A stretch of 64,000 nucleotides of DNA from Micrasema longulum (taxonomy: Eukaryota > Arthropoda > Insecta > Trichoptera > Brachycentridae): positions 124,001-188,000 of the forward strand of contig JAGVSM010002405.1 of the NCBI GenBank assembly GCA_022494885.1, given 5' to 3'. Of this stretch, positions 10,530 through 21,814 are shown one piece after another. Made by a program: the position numbers and the translations under genes. The notes below the pieces were generated by a model, which saw only the letters and a list, made by a program, of their open reading frames with translations, had not been told where the DNA came from and did no database searches. The first letter of the stretch is position 1. Every line of letters begins with the position of its first letter.

Positions 10530-12200
10530 AATGAATTTATGTATGATATTGCTTGTTCGAATTTTGAATGTGAAATTGCATACCTAAGTCTAATGTAAAT
10601 TCATTTTTGAATATGGGTAGGAAAGAAGACTTTTATTGTACATGGGTTTTACACATAAAAGCAGGATGGGTTAAGATGGATCGGTGAAGTTTTGAAATTG
10701 AATCGGGAATGATTAAATGTGTTTATTCAAGTGATCTAAAATGAGAATTTACGCAGCCTACCTTGCAACGTGTTTTAATTTACTTAATTTATTAGAGTTT
10801 ATAATACATTACCATAAATTACTCTGGTGTTTGGATTGTGTATCCATGTCTAACAAAGTAGTATTATGTTTATTTAAAAAGAGTAAACCAATTTAAATTA
10901 TGATCTAAAATTATAAAAAAATAACAGTAAGAATAAAAAAACAAATTAAACCGCTAAGTTTTAAAACATTTGAAACAAAAAAAAAATTCAATAGATGAAA
11001 TATTGCTGATTTGCCATGAAACTATTAAATTATTTCTAAAAAAAAATACAAATGTTTGCACAACGTAAAACAAAAAGAGGCATGATTACTAAAAAATTAT
11101 AGTAAAGATCGTGAGAAAATCATATCCATAAATATTATAACGCATTTAATTACTGTGGTATCATTGGTTATCTAACACAGAACTTCAGTGCATGAGGTAA
11201 GTGTTTTAACAATTACACATCTGAGGTCTGTAATTAATATGTATCTATTTCCAACACAAAATAATATGGTAAATATTTATGTATTATAAAATTGACTATG
11301 AACAACTCAATGTCATTTGATGAAATATCCGAATGAATACTACCGGAAAATCTATTGTCATGACCACAAATTCTCAAGCTTCAATATGGCAAGAACCGGA
11401 TTTATTTAATACGGAGTAAAATCATATCTAAATTTTGCATTTTAATATTATTTTATATAAAACACAGCGTATTCATATTAGATACGTTTTTGTTATTTTA
11501 TTTTTGAATGGACTGAAGAAAAGTGTCACAAGCCGAGATTAGACCGAGTGTGACAGTCGACTGGCAGATGTGTCTGTCTTATGACCAGCACAGATGATAT
11601 TTTTCTATGACATATGAGATGTTTTGCCTAGTATTACAAATTGAAAATGTTTTTCATTAAAAACTTTTTGAATTATAAAGTTTATTCGAATAGCAGGGTG
11701 ATTTGTTTTCCGTTTATTTTTTGTTGACAGTTTTTGTTATTTACCTCCTTTTTATAAGTTCCATTAAGTAATAAAAATATCATTTTTTAAAATACAACTT
11801 TCTAAGCGCGATTGTCAAAATATGTTTCTTTGATCAAATAATGTTATACCACATAATTATGAAATGGATAAAAAATGTATATTTTTTTTACTAATTTAAA
11901 TTGAAAACATACTAAACATATTTTTATATAATATTCCTAAGGAGTTTTTTGTAAAAAAACTCATTTAGGAACATGCAGATAACAATATATATTTACAGAC
12001 GTATTTATATTAAAAAACTAAAATATTATTTACATTTACCGAATAGAATTAAAGATACACTATAAATTAAAAGAGCATGAAAAAGTTTAAAAAAATGCAA
12101 AATAAACATAATACAAGCTAATAAGGTAAGAAAATGAATTGAACATTATCTGTACATAAAACAATATATAAAATAATAAACAAGAAACAATATTCAAAGA
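10530..12200. other. AT-rich spacer
   Basis: Long stretch with many poly-A/poly-T runs. It has no convincing frame, tRNA-like box or inverted repeat. A slightly complex patch lies at about 11520-11610 (accgagtgtgacagtcgact). Confidence 0.45.
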
Positions 12201-12203
12201 TAA

Positions 12204-12402
12204 TGGTTTTGATAAAATTATAAATAAAATTATAAATTAAACTTCTTGGTTTAGATTTATTTTTTTATCATTTTGACCAACAAGACTGGTATTGAAGATG
12301 CCTACTTAGGCGAAAGCGCTTGCTGGTCAAAATAATAAAAACGTAAAACTAAACCAAGACGTTTCATTGATAACTTTATTTATGATTTTATCAAAATCAA
12401 TA
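12204..12402. repeat. palindromic repeat with hammerhead-like centre
   Basis: The two arms (about 12204-12290 and 12321-12402) are inverted copies: ttttgataaaattataaata on the left, and tttatttatgattttatcaa on the right. Adjacent to the centre is a 15-bp stem, attttgaccaacaag with cttgctggtcaaaat (one mismatch). The centre reads TTGAAGA, then GCCTA..TAGGC, then GAAA, the layout of a hammerhead ribozyme core (CUGANGA, stem II, GAAA). The first core base is T instead of C and the base after GAAA is G, so activity is unlikely. Hammerheads occur in Penelope-like elements and small retrozyme elements. That link is inferred. Confidence 0.5.
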
Positions 12403-12489
12403 ACTATGGAGTTTTATCAAAAAATATCAACAAAAACACGTGGACGTAAAATTTATTTGATTTCAAATGCCTTTTAAACTGTAATAATT

Positions 12490-12545
12490 TTTTTTGTGGA
12501 CTGGCACCTGAAGCGTAAGACCGGTCACTTTACCTTCTAAAACCT
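12490..12545 (+). repeat. SINE family A fragment
   Basis: Only the module gtggactggcacctgaagcg plus taagaccggtcactttacct is left. It matches the middle of the family-A body. Confidence 0.5.
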
Positions 12546-12549
12546 GATT

Positions 12550-14095
12550 ATTAAACTTCGCTGGATTTTATTATTTTTTAAAACGTTTATTTATATGTTT
12601 ACAAATACAATAAATGTATATTATCCCAATATAAGAAATTTACATACATTACAATTTTTGTTTAGAATAGACATAGCGAAACATATAAATGATTAGTATT
12701 TATGTAAACAAGAATCAAACAGTGCAAAAAATAAACAAAAATAATGCAGTTCATTCTTTAAATAATACCTATTTCAAAAATAAAAGGTAAATAAGTATGT
12801 TTTTATTAATATTATAGTAAAATGATAATAATGAAATCAGTTTGTTGGTTGTAAAATTAATGTGGTATTCCTTATAAAATTACTTTACTTAAAAAAAGTT
12901 TCCTACGCGCCCATCGCGTCGTGTTTATATAAATGTTAATATTGACGCTACGATCAATTTAAACTAACAAGTTCGGTGGGCCAGCAAAATGGAGTGCGGA
13001 TATTAATTCACTACGATTTCAAGCGAAACGCCTCGCTGTATTAATGTTAAGAAAATAAGAGTATCATTTCATATTTCCTGGTTATACCATATTACTTCAG
13101 CGGAATTATATTTTATATGTGGCACTGGTAACATTTGCAATTCTCTTGACATGAAACTATATCCTCAGTACTTAAACAACATTCATAATAATTTCTGTGT
13201 GATTTTAGAAACCTTAGGTATATTTTCACAGCTGACAAGTAAAGAGTACAAATTTATTATCAAAGACAAACAGTTAATGCGCTGAGCTTACCAAAAACAT
13301 CGGAGAGAATTGAACTTTTGGTGACAAACATTAAATTTCAAATAAACTTGAGAATTAACACATCAGGAACCTCCAGTTTCGCATTTACCACGTTGATTCT
13401 AATTAACATGCATATGTCCACTGATATAATTAGATCTGATATTTAATACAAAAACAATTATGAGAGATATTTCAGTTGTGGGTTAAATCTAGTATCTTTA
13501 GTTTATAAACATTTGGTAATACTAATTATAAATGAGGTGGCATTTATACAAACAGCCACTTCCAAAAGGAATCCCACTGACCCTTTTTAAAACCAAATCA
13601 GTTATTTAAAAAATCCAAAATCACATTTATTTTTATCATACGTAAGATAAGTGTAAGTTTAAAACTATATTATTTTTATATTTAATGTTGAATTGAATAA
13701 AAAATATATAGAAAGAATAATAATATAAAGAATAATAACAAGCTACAAAAAGTGGCTTGGTGGGATTTTAGTTTTAGTAAAAATATAACAAGTGAGATTT
13801 TTTTTAAATTGTAAAAATGTAAAATTATACTATTAAAATATAAAAAAAATAAAAAAAAATAATTTTGTAACTTGAAAATATATTTATTTATTTAACTTTT
13901 TGTACAAAATGTTATTTGTACATTGGCGGGCTTACTGTGAAATGGCAATTTCTTCCAACCAACCAATAAAATAGAAGTTATATTTTTATAATTCAAGTGA
14001 CAAAACATATTTAATAGAAAATAAAGATTAAAAAGCTAAAGATAAGTAAACAAAGAAATAAACGTATTTGTTTATAAACTACCTTAAATCAAAAC
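12550..14095. other. AT-rich spacer
   Basis: No gene or element recognised. A less AT-rich patch at about 12898-13060 (cctacgcgcccatcgcgtcg) may be unique sequence. The region 13660-13870 is almost pure A/T. Confidence 0.45.
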
Positions 14096-14100
14096 TATTA

Positions 14101-14560
14101 CTTAATGGGGAAAAGGAAAAAAGAGGAAAAAAGAAACGAAGAGAGATTAAGGAAGAGAAAAGAGATGTTTCTTCGGACGTGATTTAAACATAGATAATGT
14201 AGTAACATCTTTGATGGTGGATGGGAGCCGATTCCATAGTCGAGCCACATGGACACTATATGAGTAAGAGAAGAAAGAAGAATTGTGGGTGGGCATAAAG
14301 ATAGTGCCTTGAGTATTAGAACGAAGAGGTAAACCATGAACTGATAAGCGTTGAAATTTTTCACGTAGGTATATAGGAGTGTTAGGACTATGAAGTACAT
14401 TGAACAGAAGTGAGAGGGAGTGATAGTCTCTCCGCTGTCTAATTTTTAGCCATTTCAGTTGCCTACGATAATCAGAAATGTAGTCATATTTCCTAAGACC
14501 AATAAACATACCTTGTTCCATAGTATTGTAAATAAAACAAATTACCTTTTCCCATAAATC
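14101..14560 (-). pseudogene. jockey/CR1-like retrotransposon, C-terminal RT tail
   Basis: On the minus strand a 124-residue frame (14147-14521) carries the C-terminal tail of a non-LTR reverse transcriptase. Visible are GLRKYDYISDYRRQLKWL, then RQRRDYHSLSLLFNVLHSP, IYLREKFQRLS, and the typical ending VARLWNRLPSTIKDVTTL followed by FKSRPKKHLFSL. This matches the family pattern LRKYDHISDYR..L.WLPIR.RR...SLL....  .. VR..RLWN.LP.SI.....S...FK...K.HFFS. The catalytic YADD region upstream is absent, so it is 5'-truncated. The tail itself has no internal stop, so this is among the younger insertions here. The Met at 14521 is not a real start. A related, older copy lies inverted at 10099-10525. Confidence 0.85.
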
Positions 14561-14564
14561 AATT

Positions 14565-14935
14565 TATTGCAGTTCCGAAAAGTGAAAGTTTCCGGTGAGT
14601 TTATAATATTATCAAATCCTATTGAAAAAAATAAATGGAAATATAAAATAAAAGGATTACCAAATTACCCAATTTTCCATTTCATAGGACAGCGAAATGA
14701 TTGGCAGCTTAGATAAATAAAAAAAACTCTCATATTCCTAAGGTTTCTGATTTCTGTCACAATGTGGGTAATTTGGGTATGAAATGAATAAGTTGATTAG
14801 GACATTCCAATAGAAATTCCGTTGGTATCGGATATTGCTAAATGTCGTATTTTAGGCCACACATGGAAAGTTCTTTGTACTGATAATGAACGTTTCGGTA
14901 CATAATTCCTCTCTTTATCAGACAGGCATGTGTCA
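14565..14935. other. spacer
   Basis: No gene recognised. Composition is mixed and becomes more complex toward the right. Confidence 0.4.
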
Positions 14936-14939
14936 ATAC

Positions 14940-15260
14940 ATACTTTCGCCCGTATAATTAATATAAATGAGCTGTAAGCGACTCGGCGTCCTCAGATCGT
15001 CCGAGTGAGACTGACAACCGTGACTGAATCTTCCATTTCCCTTCCACTCGCATGATCTATATTTAAATAAGATTTTTCTAGAATCGCTGATTGATTGTTG
15101 TGATGTTTTAAGTCGGGCGATAAATCAATACGCTTCACTGAAAAACCGTTTCAATCAAGCATTGATTTTATTTTACATTGTAATGGCAGTTGGCCCACAA
15201 GCAATCGACACTTATAATTGTCAATGTAATTTATGGCTTCCGATAAAGTGTACTTTGTCT
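14940..15260. promoter_or_regulatory. candidate regulatory island
   Basis: Less AT-rich, with CpG-containing segments such as gcgactcggcgtcctcagat, followed by aagtcgggcgataaatcaat. A possible PBX/Hox-like TGATTGATT occurs in cgctgattgattgttg. No coding frame. Weak support. Confidence 0.2.
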
Positions 15261-15429
15261 GGCTTTTTTTAATATTTAAATCACTAAGTTAGGTACGTAA
15301 TTGTATTGCTAATTCGATAAGGAATTAATCCTTTTGATTTTTATTACTCCACGATCAACAAAATGTATAAACAACGCATTGATGTTTTAATTTACATTAC
15401 ACATTTCAATATTTTTTTCAACTACAACA

Positions 15430-15585
15430 GGCCAGGAATTGCAATAGTGAATTACAGCACATAATACTAGGGTTTCAGAAAAATCACATTTATTTATTTA
15501 TGTTCTTACCGGGAACGGAACCCGGAACCTTCCATGCGTGAGTCAAGTATCTTAGCCATTACACCACAGAGGCTTGGTAAAAAAA
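15430..15585 (-). repeat. tRNA-derived SINE, family C (near full length)
   Basis: The minus-strand head, shown in plus orientation, has accgggaacggaacccggaa (B-box and T-arm), ccttccatgcgtgagtcaag, and tcttagccattacaccacag (A-box side). The body extends left through tttcagaaaaatcacattta to acaggccaggaattgcaa. It is the reference copy for family C. Confidence 0.75.
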
Positions 15586-15589
15586 GCTC

Positions 15590-16825
15590 AACCTAGAATT
15601 TTTCATTTACGGAAAACAGCTTCTGATTTTGTTGCGAAACCACATTATTTGACCATATCCTTATTCCGGTATTCTTTGTACAGACGTAAAAAATGTTTTT
15701 TTTAAAATAAAATAACTACTCCATGTTACAAAACCCACTTGAAAGTCAATTAACATTAAATACTTTCCAAAAAAAACATTATCAATAACGTATTTTTATG
15801 ATGCATTACCGTTCAAAAATCCAGAGCTGAAAATCAATTTTAAGTCATCATGAATTAGCGTTGAAATAAAAAATGAGAGTTAAACTGACTCCAATATTCC
15901 CGAATTCCTTTGCCTCTTTTAATTTCGAGTGAGTTTTATTTATAAGATACAACTGGGCCACTACAAATTACGTTTTATGAGCTGGCCTCACGTAAGATCC
16001 GAAAATAATCTTAGAAAGTATGTTCGTAAGTTTGTATAGGCGCCGACACCCCAAAAATGATTTATGTGATATCTGTCATCCAGGACGCAGTCCAATGCGA
16101 TTTCTGATTGAACGATAGTAATGGTATTTATATTTGCTTCGACACGTTTTGTCGACTTTTGAAAATCGTTGAATACCGATGAAAATATCAATTGGTCAAC
16201 GTCAAGAAAAGCAACTGAACAGTTCTTGAATAATTATTGTTTTCATATGAATTTTCTTGAAGAAATCAAAGAATGTGTTACAAAATTAGACGGTTATTCA
16301 TATAATATAATAAGTACAGAATATAAAGGATGGAAATCAATTTCAATATGTTTTGAACTAATAATGCTATCTGACGACATTCAACATGACCTACACAATA
16401 AAAAACGCATATAAGGGATAAAAGATTGATGTCATTTAAATACTGGAAATACAGGGTGAATTTCAACTTGACATCAAGCAAATTAAACGATTTAACTTGA
16501 TTTGATTTTTACTTAAAATTAAGTGTTTTACATATAATGTTGCGTGTCTATGACAGTAATGTATATCGGGTTTTTTTTCTGTTTTACTGTCGATTTTTAT
16601 CTAGATATTTTTTATATTGTGAATACCTTACAACCGAACGCTTTAAAAAGAATTTATTAAATCAAATATATATAAAAAATGAACAATTATAGTAAATATA
16701 ACCATAGCACGTTTACATTACAAAGATTATTTTTAAAAAAAGGGAAGTATTTAAAAGAAATGTATCGGAAATTTAATTGTTATTTTTATAAATATTAAAC
16801 AAACCGTTATATAAAATCTTAATCA
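15590..16825. other. spacer with one unexplained short frame
   Basis: Mostly AT-rich. On the plus strand, 16169-16414 is an 81-residue frame (…ATEQFLNNYCFHMNFLEEIK…) with no Met at the first codon and no family I recognise. It could be a decayed mobile-element piece or chance. No promoter, splice sites or homologous copy elsewhere in the window support a gene. Confidence 0.3.
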
Positions 16826-16829
16826 ACAT

Positions 16830-17035
16830 TTTTTTCCACGCTCAGTGCAGCGTAGGGCACGATATTGGTAAACCAAATGCAGCAAAGCTCGGGCATCCGT
16901 GATTGTAAGGTGATTAGTCTAACGTTTCAGGTGCCAGTCTTCGAACAATGAAATATTGCTGTTCAAAAAACTTTTGAAATTACATTTTTTTCTCTACCTT
17001 GCTAGGAATCGAACTCGAAACTCTCTGTGTACGGT
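16830..17035 (-). repeat. tRNA-derived SINE, family A
   Basis: Modules appear in reverse: tccacgctcagtgcagcgta, aaatgcagcaaagctcgggc, aaggtgattagtctaacgtt, caggtgccagtc, then the head with ctaggaatcgaactcgaaac. It is diverged but complete in order. Confidence 0.65.
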
Positions 17036-17061
17036 GAATGGACATTTAGTTCTGTGCGTAA

Positions 17062-17165
17062 AATAGAACCAGAAACCTTGGACTGTGTTTTCGATGCTGG
17101 CTGCTCTGAATAAGGAAATCTAGTGGAGATAAGTCTGCCTCGTTGTGGTTGACGCGTTCGATAAA
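17062..17165 (+). repeat. SINE family A, 5'-extended head fragment
   Basis: Contains ggctgctctgaataaggaaa, tctagtggagataagtctgc and ctcgttgtggttgacgcgtt, the same 5' extension found at 9395, 46120 and 62040. It lies back-to-back with the minus-strand SINE at 16830-17035. Confidence 0.55.
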
Positions 17166-17399
17166 TTATACTTTCGTTTATCTATTAAGTGCCTAGGCAA
17201 ACAATTTTTTAAATTGCACCAAAATAATTTGTTAAGGAGCTTAATCATTATTCATAAATAAAATTTAAAGTTATTTTGGTCTGACGTCTACGAATCAATG
17301 CGATTACCACACTTTGGAATTAGAAGTGAATTCATTTAAATGATTATGTCTAGTAATACGTTGGAAATTATTTACCGGCATAAATAAAATATTTTAATC

Positions 17400-17710
17400 T
17401 GATTGAAGGGGAAACTTCTTAACCCGCTCAAGTCTAACTCCCGAATTTCATCTCAGGCATATATCAATCCGTAATCCGGGCGGCTGTAACCTAAAGTGAT
17501 TATTCGCAAGTGCTCGGGTACGCGAGTGTTCATGCGTGTGAGACTATCCTTTATCTTCTCCTCGTTCATACTTCATACTAGGTATGCTGAGGCGACGTGT
17601 AACGCAAACATTCGTCCCAACATCCCTTTCCTAGATACGGACAAAGCTGAGAAATCCACCCCCTGGCGCCTAGTAAGCGGATATATTTGGTAAGGGGCAA
17701 AAGTGGAGAA
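17400..17710. promoter_or_regulatory. candidate regulatory island beside the mariner insertion
   Basis: A block of higher complexity with gattgaaggggaaacttctt, ccgtaatccgggcggctgta and accccctggcgcctagtaag. Two opposite short frames (17496-17693 plus, 17573-17797 minus) cover it, but neither shows a domain. The sequence looks unique rather than repetitive. Confidence 0.2.
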
Positions 17711-17779
17711 AAAATGTGACTTTTTCAAAGCGCGTTTTAGTTTTCTGCTAGAAATTAATTCGTCGGGACTGTGATAATA

Positions 17780-19049
17780 CAAGGTGTTCAGCGACAAATT
17801 GTGAAAACTTATTTGAAAAAAAACAGAAACAAATATATCAAAATTATTTATTCCTGCGCATATAAAACAAAAGCGGATTTTATTTTTTAAAGGTCACATT
17901 TTCTAAATGTCTACCATTATTTTGTGCACACTTTTCGAACCTGTTTATTATATTTTAAAAAACACGCCTACACGGTGCACTGGAAATGACGTTTATTTCA
18001 GAAACGATATTGTCTTTTAAATGTGTGATACTGGCAGGCGGATTTTCACAAACGAAACTTTTGAGATAGTCCCACAAAAAAAGTCGCATGGGCTGAGATC
18101 GAGAGATCTTGCGGGCCAAGCGATGTCGCCATATCTGGAAATCATTTTTCTTGGGAATAATGCTCTAGCTGCATTCATTGATGGCCGGACTGTGTGGCAA
18201 TTGCACCATCTAGTTAAAACCGTGTGTTTCGATTGAAGAAAAAACCACTTTCAACGTTTTGTCTAAAAAACGTGTCAATCATTTCACAGTATTTTTCATA
18301 ATTGACGGTTACGGCTGCGCCTTGTTCGTTTTAAAAAAAATAAGGCCCCATAGTGCATTTCACTGAAACAGCACACCAAACAGTGACTTTTTGAATGTAC
18401 AGTGGCATCTCACGCATTTTTCTTAAATTGTATCGATCGGTAGAAACAGTTTTGTTAATTGACAACCGTCGAGATGAAAATGCGCTTTATCGCCAAAAAA
18501 ATGTACCTTTTTTGACAATCAGTTGAAAATCTCTCCAATATCTGTTCGGCATACGATTTTTTTTATTCATTATCTTGTTTTTTCTACATAATTTGAATGT
18601 TTTTTGCGGTAGAATTCTTATTTTTTCTTTAAAATTGTTTGCAAAGTTGACCTGGGAATGCCAAAAACCATAGAGCTTTTGCAGATCAAATGTTGCGGAT
18701 TTTCGAGTACAGAATCACTGACGCATTGCAAGTTTTTTTCGGTTTTTACCATCGGTCTTGGACAAAGCTCCGGTTTTTTTATTACTGAAACTGAAGCTCT
18801 AAGCTGTGCTACCCAGTTTTTTATTAATTTAATCGATCTCGTATCACAAATGCGGCGTATGTTGAAGCGAGTACAAAACTTATACCGCGCGGTAATGGGT
18901 GAAAAGCCTTTGGTTAGGTTCGCCTCAATAGCGCAATCAAAGACAACTTCGCAATGCTCACGATACCAAAACACCCCCGCGTCTCCTTTGCACTTCCCAA
19001 TCGAACATTATTTAAATTAAAAATCTGTAATTTGCCGCTGGACGCCTTG
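17780..19049 (-). mobile_element. Tc1/mariner-superfamily transposon, complete ends, dead transposase
   Basis: The ends are inverted repeats: caaggtgttcagcgacaaat at 17780-17799 and the complement of gccgctggacgccttg at the right. They match 18 of 21 positions. Each is bordered by TA (17778-17779 and 19050-19051), the expected target duplication. Length is 1270 bp, normal for a one-gene mariner. The minus strand encodes the transposase described separately. No second gene is present. The insertion sits next to a complex unique-looking block (17400-17710). Confidence 0.88.
17830..18990 (-). pseudogene. Tc1/mariner transposase pseudogene (HTH + DDE)
   Basis: Read on the minus strand. An N-terminal helix-turn-helix region (frame 18618-18974) ends with VKTEKNLQCVSDSVLENP and GIPRSTLQTILKKK, the DUF4817/HTH arrangement common in arthropod mariner-like proteins. 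The catalytic domain follows after a stop and a frame change. VHFFGDKAHFHLDG carries the first Asp (codon at 18468-18470). LDGAIATQSG carries the second (18208-18210). WPARSLDLSPCDFF carries the third (18098-18100), about 36 residues after the second. VTVWCAV-like and GPYFF-like segments lie between the first two. So a D,D,D triad is visible, but at least five stops and several frameshifts prevent a protein. A normal protein of this family is roughly 330-350 residues, and the remnant spans that length. Confidence 0.88.
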
Positions 19050-19054
19050 TATTT

Positions 19055-19845
19055 ATCAAATGTCTTATTCAATTCGCATACACGCGGATGTCATACGGAG
19101 CGACTATAACTCGATGTTGACTAGACACCGATTGAGACTCTCCTAGCCGGCAATCCAGCAACTATAGAGCAGTTAGCGTCAAAAATCAAAACTGTATCTG
19201 CGTGTCAAGCGGATGTTTCGTTCTAGTTGTTAAACGTGTTATCTTTAAAAAAGATCAAATGGTGTTGTTTTTACAGTCCTTATGAGGGTTTTTTTTACTT
19301 GTAAATTAATATTTTTTTTCCAATTTTAGTATTTATAAACTGACGCGAGGAATCAATCTTTTTTTATATGTTTGTTCCTGTGTAAAACAATTTTAACTGA
19401 AAATATGGCATTTTCTTGTAAAGAACAGCGGCAAACGCAATATAAAAGCATGCACTGTATTGGTTTATTTCCAAATTTTAGGATATGAATAGCACCTTAG
19501 ATATATTTAAATGATAATGTTTCTTAGTTCGTTATTTTTAATATTTAAACTATATGAGGCTTTTGATGAAATATTTGTGCTGACGAAAACAAGATAAAGA
19601 TACTACTGTAAAAATAAAGGGCTTAATTTAAATTTTAATAAAAATTTGATTACATTATAAATTCAAAAATATTTGCATTATTCCTAAATAAGGGCTATAT
19701 TATCGAGACAAAAATAGTAAATGAAATTTGGTTTCACCCTGAATTGTAACAAGTATGAGCTAATCATTTTTCTGTTTGAGATAATTCATAATACACTATT
19801 GACATTTTTTGTATTATAAATAATGTTTATTTGAAAGTCTGCTTA
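19055..19845. other. spacer
   Basis: The first 150 bases are fairly complex (cgcggatgtcatacggagcg). The rest is AT-rich. No gene or repeat recognised. Confidence 0.4.
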
Positions 19846-19849
19846 TTAG

Positions 19850-20275
19850 GGTGCAAAGACGGCAGTTCGTAAGGAGTGGGGCGAGTCTCACCCTCGGCCA
19901 TTAAAATCATTTAGGGGTGTTTTTCGTCATTTTAATCAGAGAGAAGAACCCCATCATCCGGGGTGTCTAGCTTTGAGAGCCGGCGCGTGCTTTTTGCCTT
20001 TTTTTCTCTTTCACTCCATGTCGTTCATTATACGGGAAATATCTGCCGAAACAGTGTTTGCTTACTTATTCATTAGTTTAATGGAAACCTCTTGCTGGAG
20101 ACAAAATAAATTGCTCCGTGACATTTGAGTGAGAGGAGAGGTAAGACAGGGAAAGACCTGTCAAACGGAAAAGCGTAATCAACGAGCTTAATGGTAAACG
20201 ATTAACTAAGTCCTCCAAGGACACATACTGAAAAGTGCACGAGAACGGAAGGTTTTCATGCACAGCAACAAAGTT
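19850..20275. promoter_or_regulatory. candidate cis-regulatory block
   Basis: One of the most complex blocks in the window. It contains cctcggccattaaaatcatt, cgtcattttaatcagagaga, ggggtgtctagctttgagag and ccggcgcgtgctttttgcct, then cattagtttaatggaaacct and ggtaaacgattaactaag. Repeated ATTAAAAT/ATTTTAAT and TTAATGG elements on both strands suggest homeodomain-type sites, and aaagacctgtcaaacgg resembles a MEIS/TGIF-like TGTCA. No coding frame of note is present, and nothing repeats elsewhere in the window. Confidence 0.3.
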
Positions 20276-20363
20276 TAGAACTGAATTATTTTATAATTTT
20301 AATCCAATAAGCAACAAGATACTGATGGGGGTAAAAAAATCTCAAGTCTCTTATTTTAAATCA

Positions 20364-20515
20364 ACGTCATCATCATTATTTCCTTTCTGCACATAATGGT
20401 GCATAAGACACTGCATTGGTACACCAACTGCAGCGTATCTTGATCATTTTTGTCACATTAAGGTAAGATAACTAGTCTTACGCTTCAGGTACCAGTCCAG
20501 GGACTATAAAATTAA
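20364..20515 (-). repeat. tRNA-derived SINE, family A, body only
   Basis: Reverse-order modules: tcatcatcattatttccttt, ctgcattggtacaccaactg, gcgtatcttgatcatttttg, cattaaggtaagataactag and ggtaccagtccagggactat. The tRNA head is missing on the right. Confidence 0.75.
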
Positions 20516-20519
20516 AAAT

Positions 20520-21220
20520 GATTTTTTTTAATAGATATGTATTTTAAGGAACCTGAAAAATATATGAAAAGAGTAGTTGCTTAATCATTATTAAAAAAAA
20601 AGTTTTTTAATACTGATTTTTATATCATACCGTTCAATTAATAGAGAAATATAAAATATTAAAACTTTTTTTTGAGCTATTTTTTATCAAAATGAGCTTT
20701 ACACATATATATTTTTTTTAATGTTGAGTAATTTATTAAATAACGCATTAATTGGATGCGTTAATCAGAGATATGAGTAAATAAACTAATTTAATTTAAC
20801 CAGTCATTAAAAAGCTTACATTCAGAAAAATAAAATATTACCCAAAAATTATACCAAACAATTCCAGCGTAATAACGTTTATTTAGGCATAAAAAACTTT
20901 GATGGCACCAAAAAAAAAATTAAGAAAAAAAGGTAATAAATTTGAAAATAACATTAAAGAAACATTTTGAAAAAAATAAACAACTTGTTTATGTATAAAA
21001 ACTTTTTTTTTCATAGTACTTACTTAAGTCCCTGTCCAAGTACAATAGTTTGTCCCTTTTTTAGAGAGGAACAGAATAATAAAAAAACATTATCAATGTA
21101 ACTGTATACAGCGTGTATGGTAAATCCTGTCACATCCAAAACCATGATGATCGATATGATCACGAAAACATATTGCCATATTTAAAAATTAATTAAGAAG
21201 TGTTTCAAAATTAAAAAAAT
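20520..21220. other. AT-rich spacer
   Basis: No gene or element recognised. Poly-A/T runs dominate. Confidence 0.45.
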
Positions 21221-21221
21221 A

Positions 21222-21355
21222 TAACACATTACAACAGAGATTAAGATGAACAGAACATTTTGGAAAAAGTAAAATAGAAGTCTAGTCATCTACAGGGCTT
21301 ATGAATTGTCATTGGCTGGTTAAAGTGGCCACTTTACACACTGTGTAACAGAAAC
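21222..21355 (+). repeat. foldback-family arm (single)
   Basis: Shares acattacaacagagattaag, aagtctagtcatctacaggg, cttatgaattgtcattggct and gtggccactttacacactgt with the left arm of the element at 22991-23565. The partner arm is absent. Confidence 0.65.
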
Positions 21356-21814
21356 TCAAAATATTTGGATGAATTTGGATAAACTCAAAATATTATAGAA
21401 AATAATCATTTGAAAAATCGATATATTAGTAGCGCACTTCTGTGGGGGTGAAAACAACAGTGCGGAAGGAGTAGCTAACTCTGCGCTTCGCCAAAATAAG
21501 CAATTATTTTTGCTTTTTGAATTTTGAAATTTGAAACGTTTCCAAATGATTTTTTTCAATATGCCAATATGTTATCTTGCTCATATCGATCATTTTGGTT
21601 TCAGATGTTTATCAAAGGGTTTATCAAACACGCTGTGTGTAATGTATTAAATAAATCAATTTATTATATTTATAAAATTGTTCGTGATAGTTTGTGTAAC
21701 TATTTTGTTTGGGTTATCATTTTACAAAGGCCAAAAAAAAAACAAAAAAAAAGCTACCATAACCTGCTTTAAAATAAAAATCAATATTTCCAAATCTTAT
21801 TTACTATATAACAC

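Noticed and set aside
18658..19020. 120-codon plus-strand frame
   Set aside because: It is the shadow of the mariner transposase HTH region on the opposite strand.
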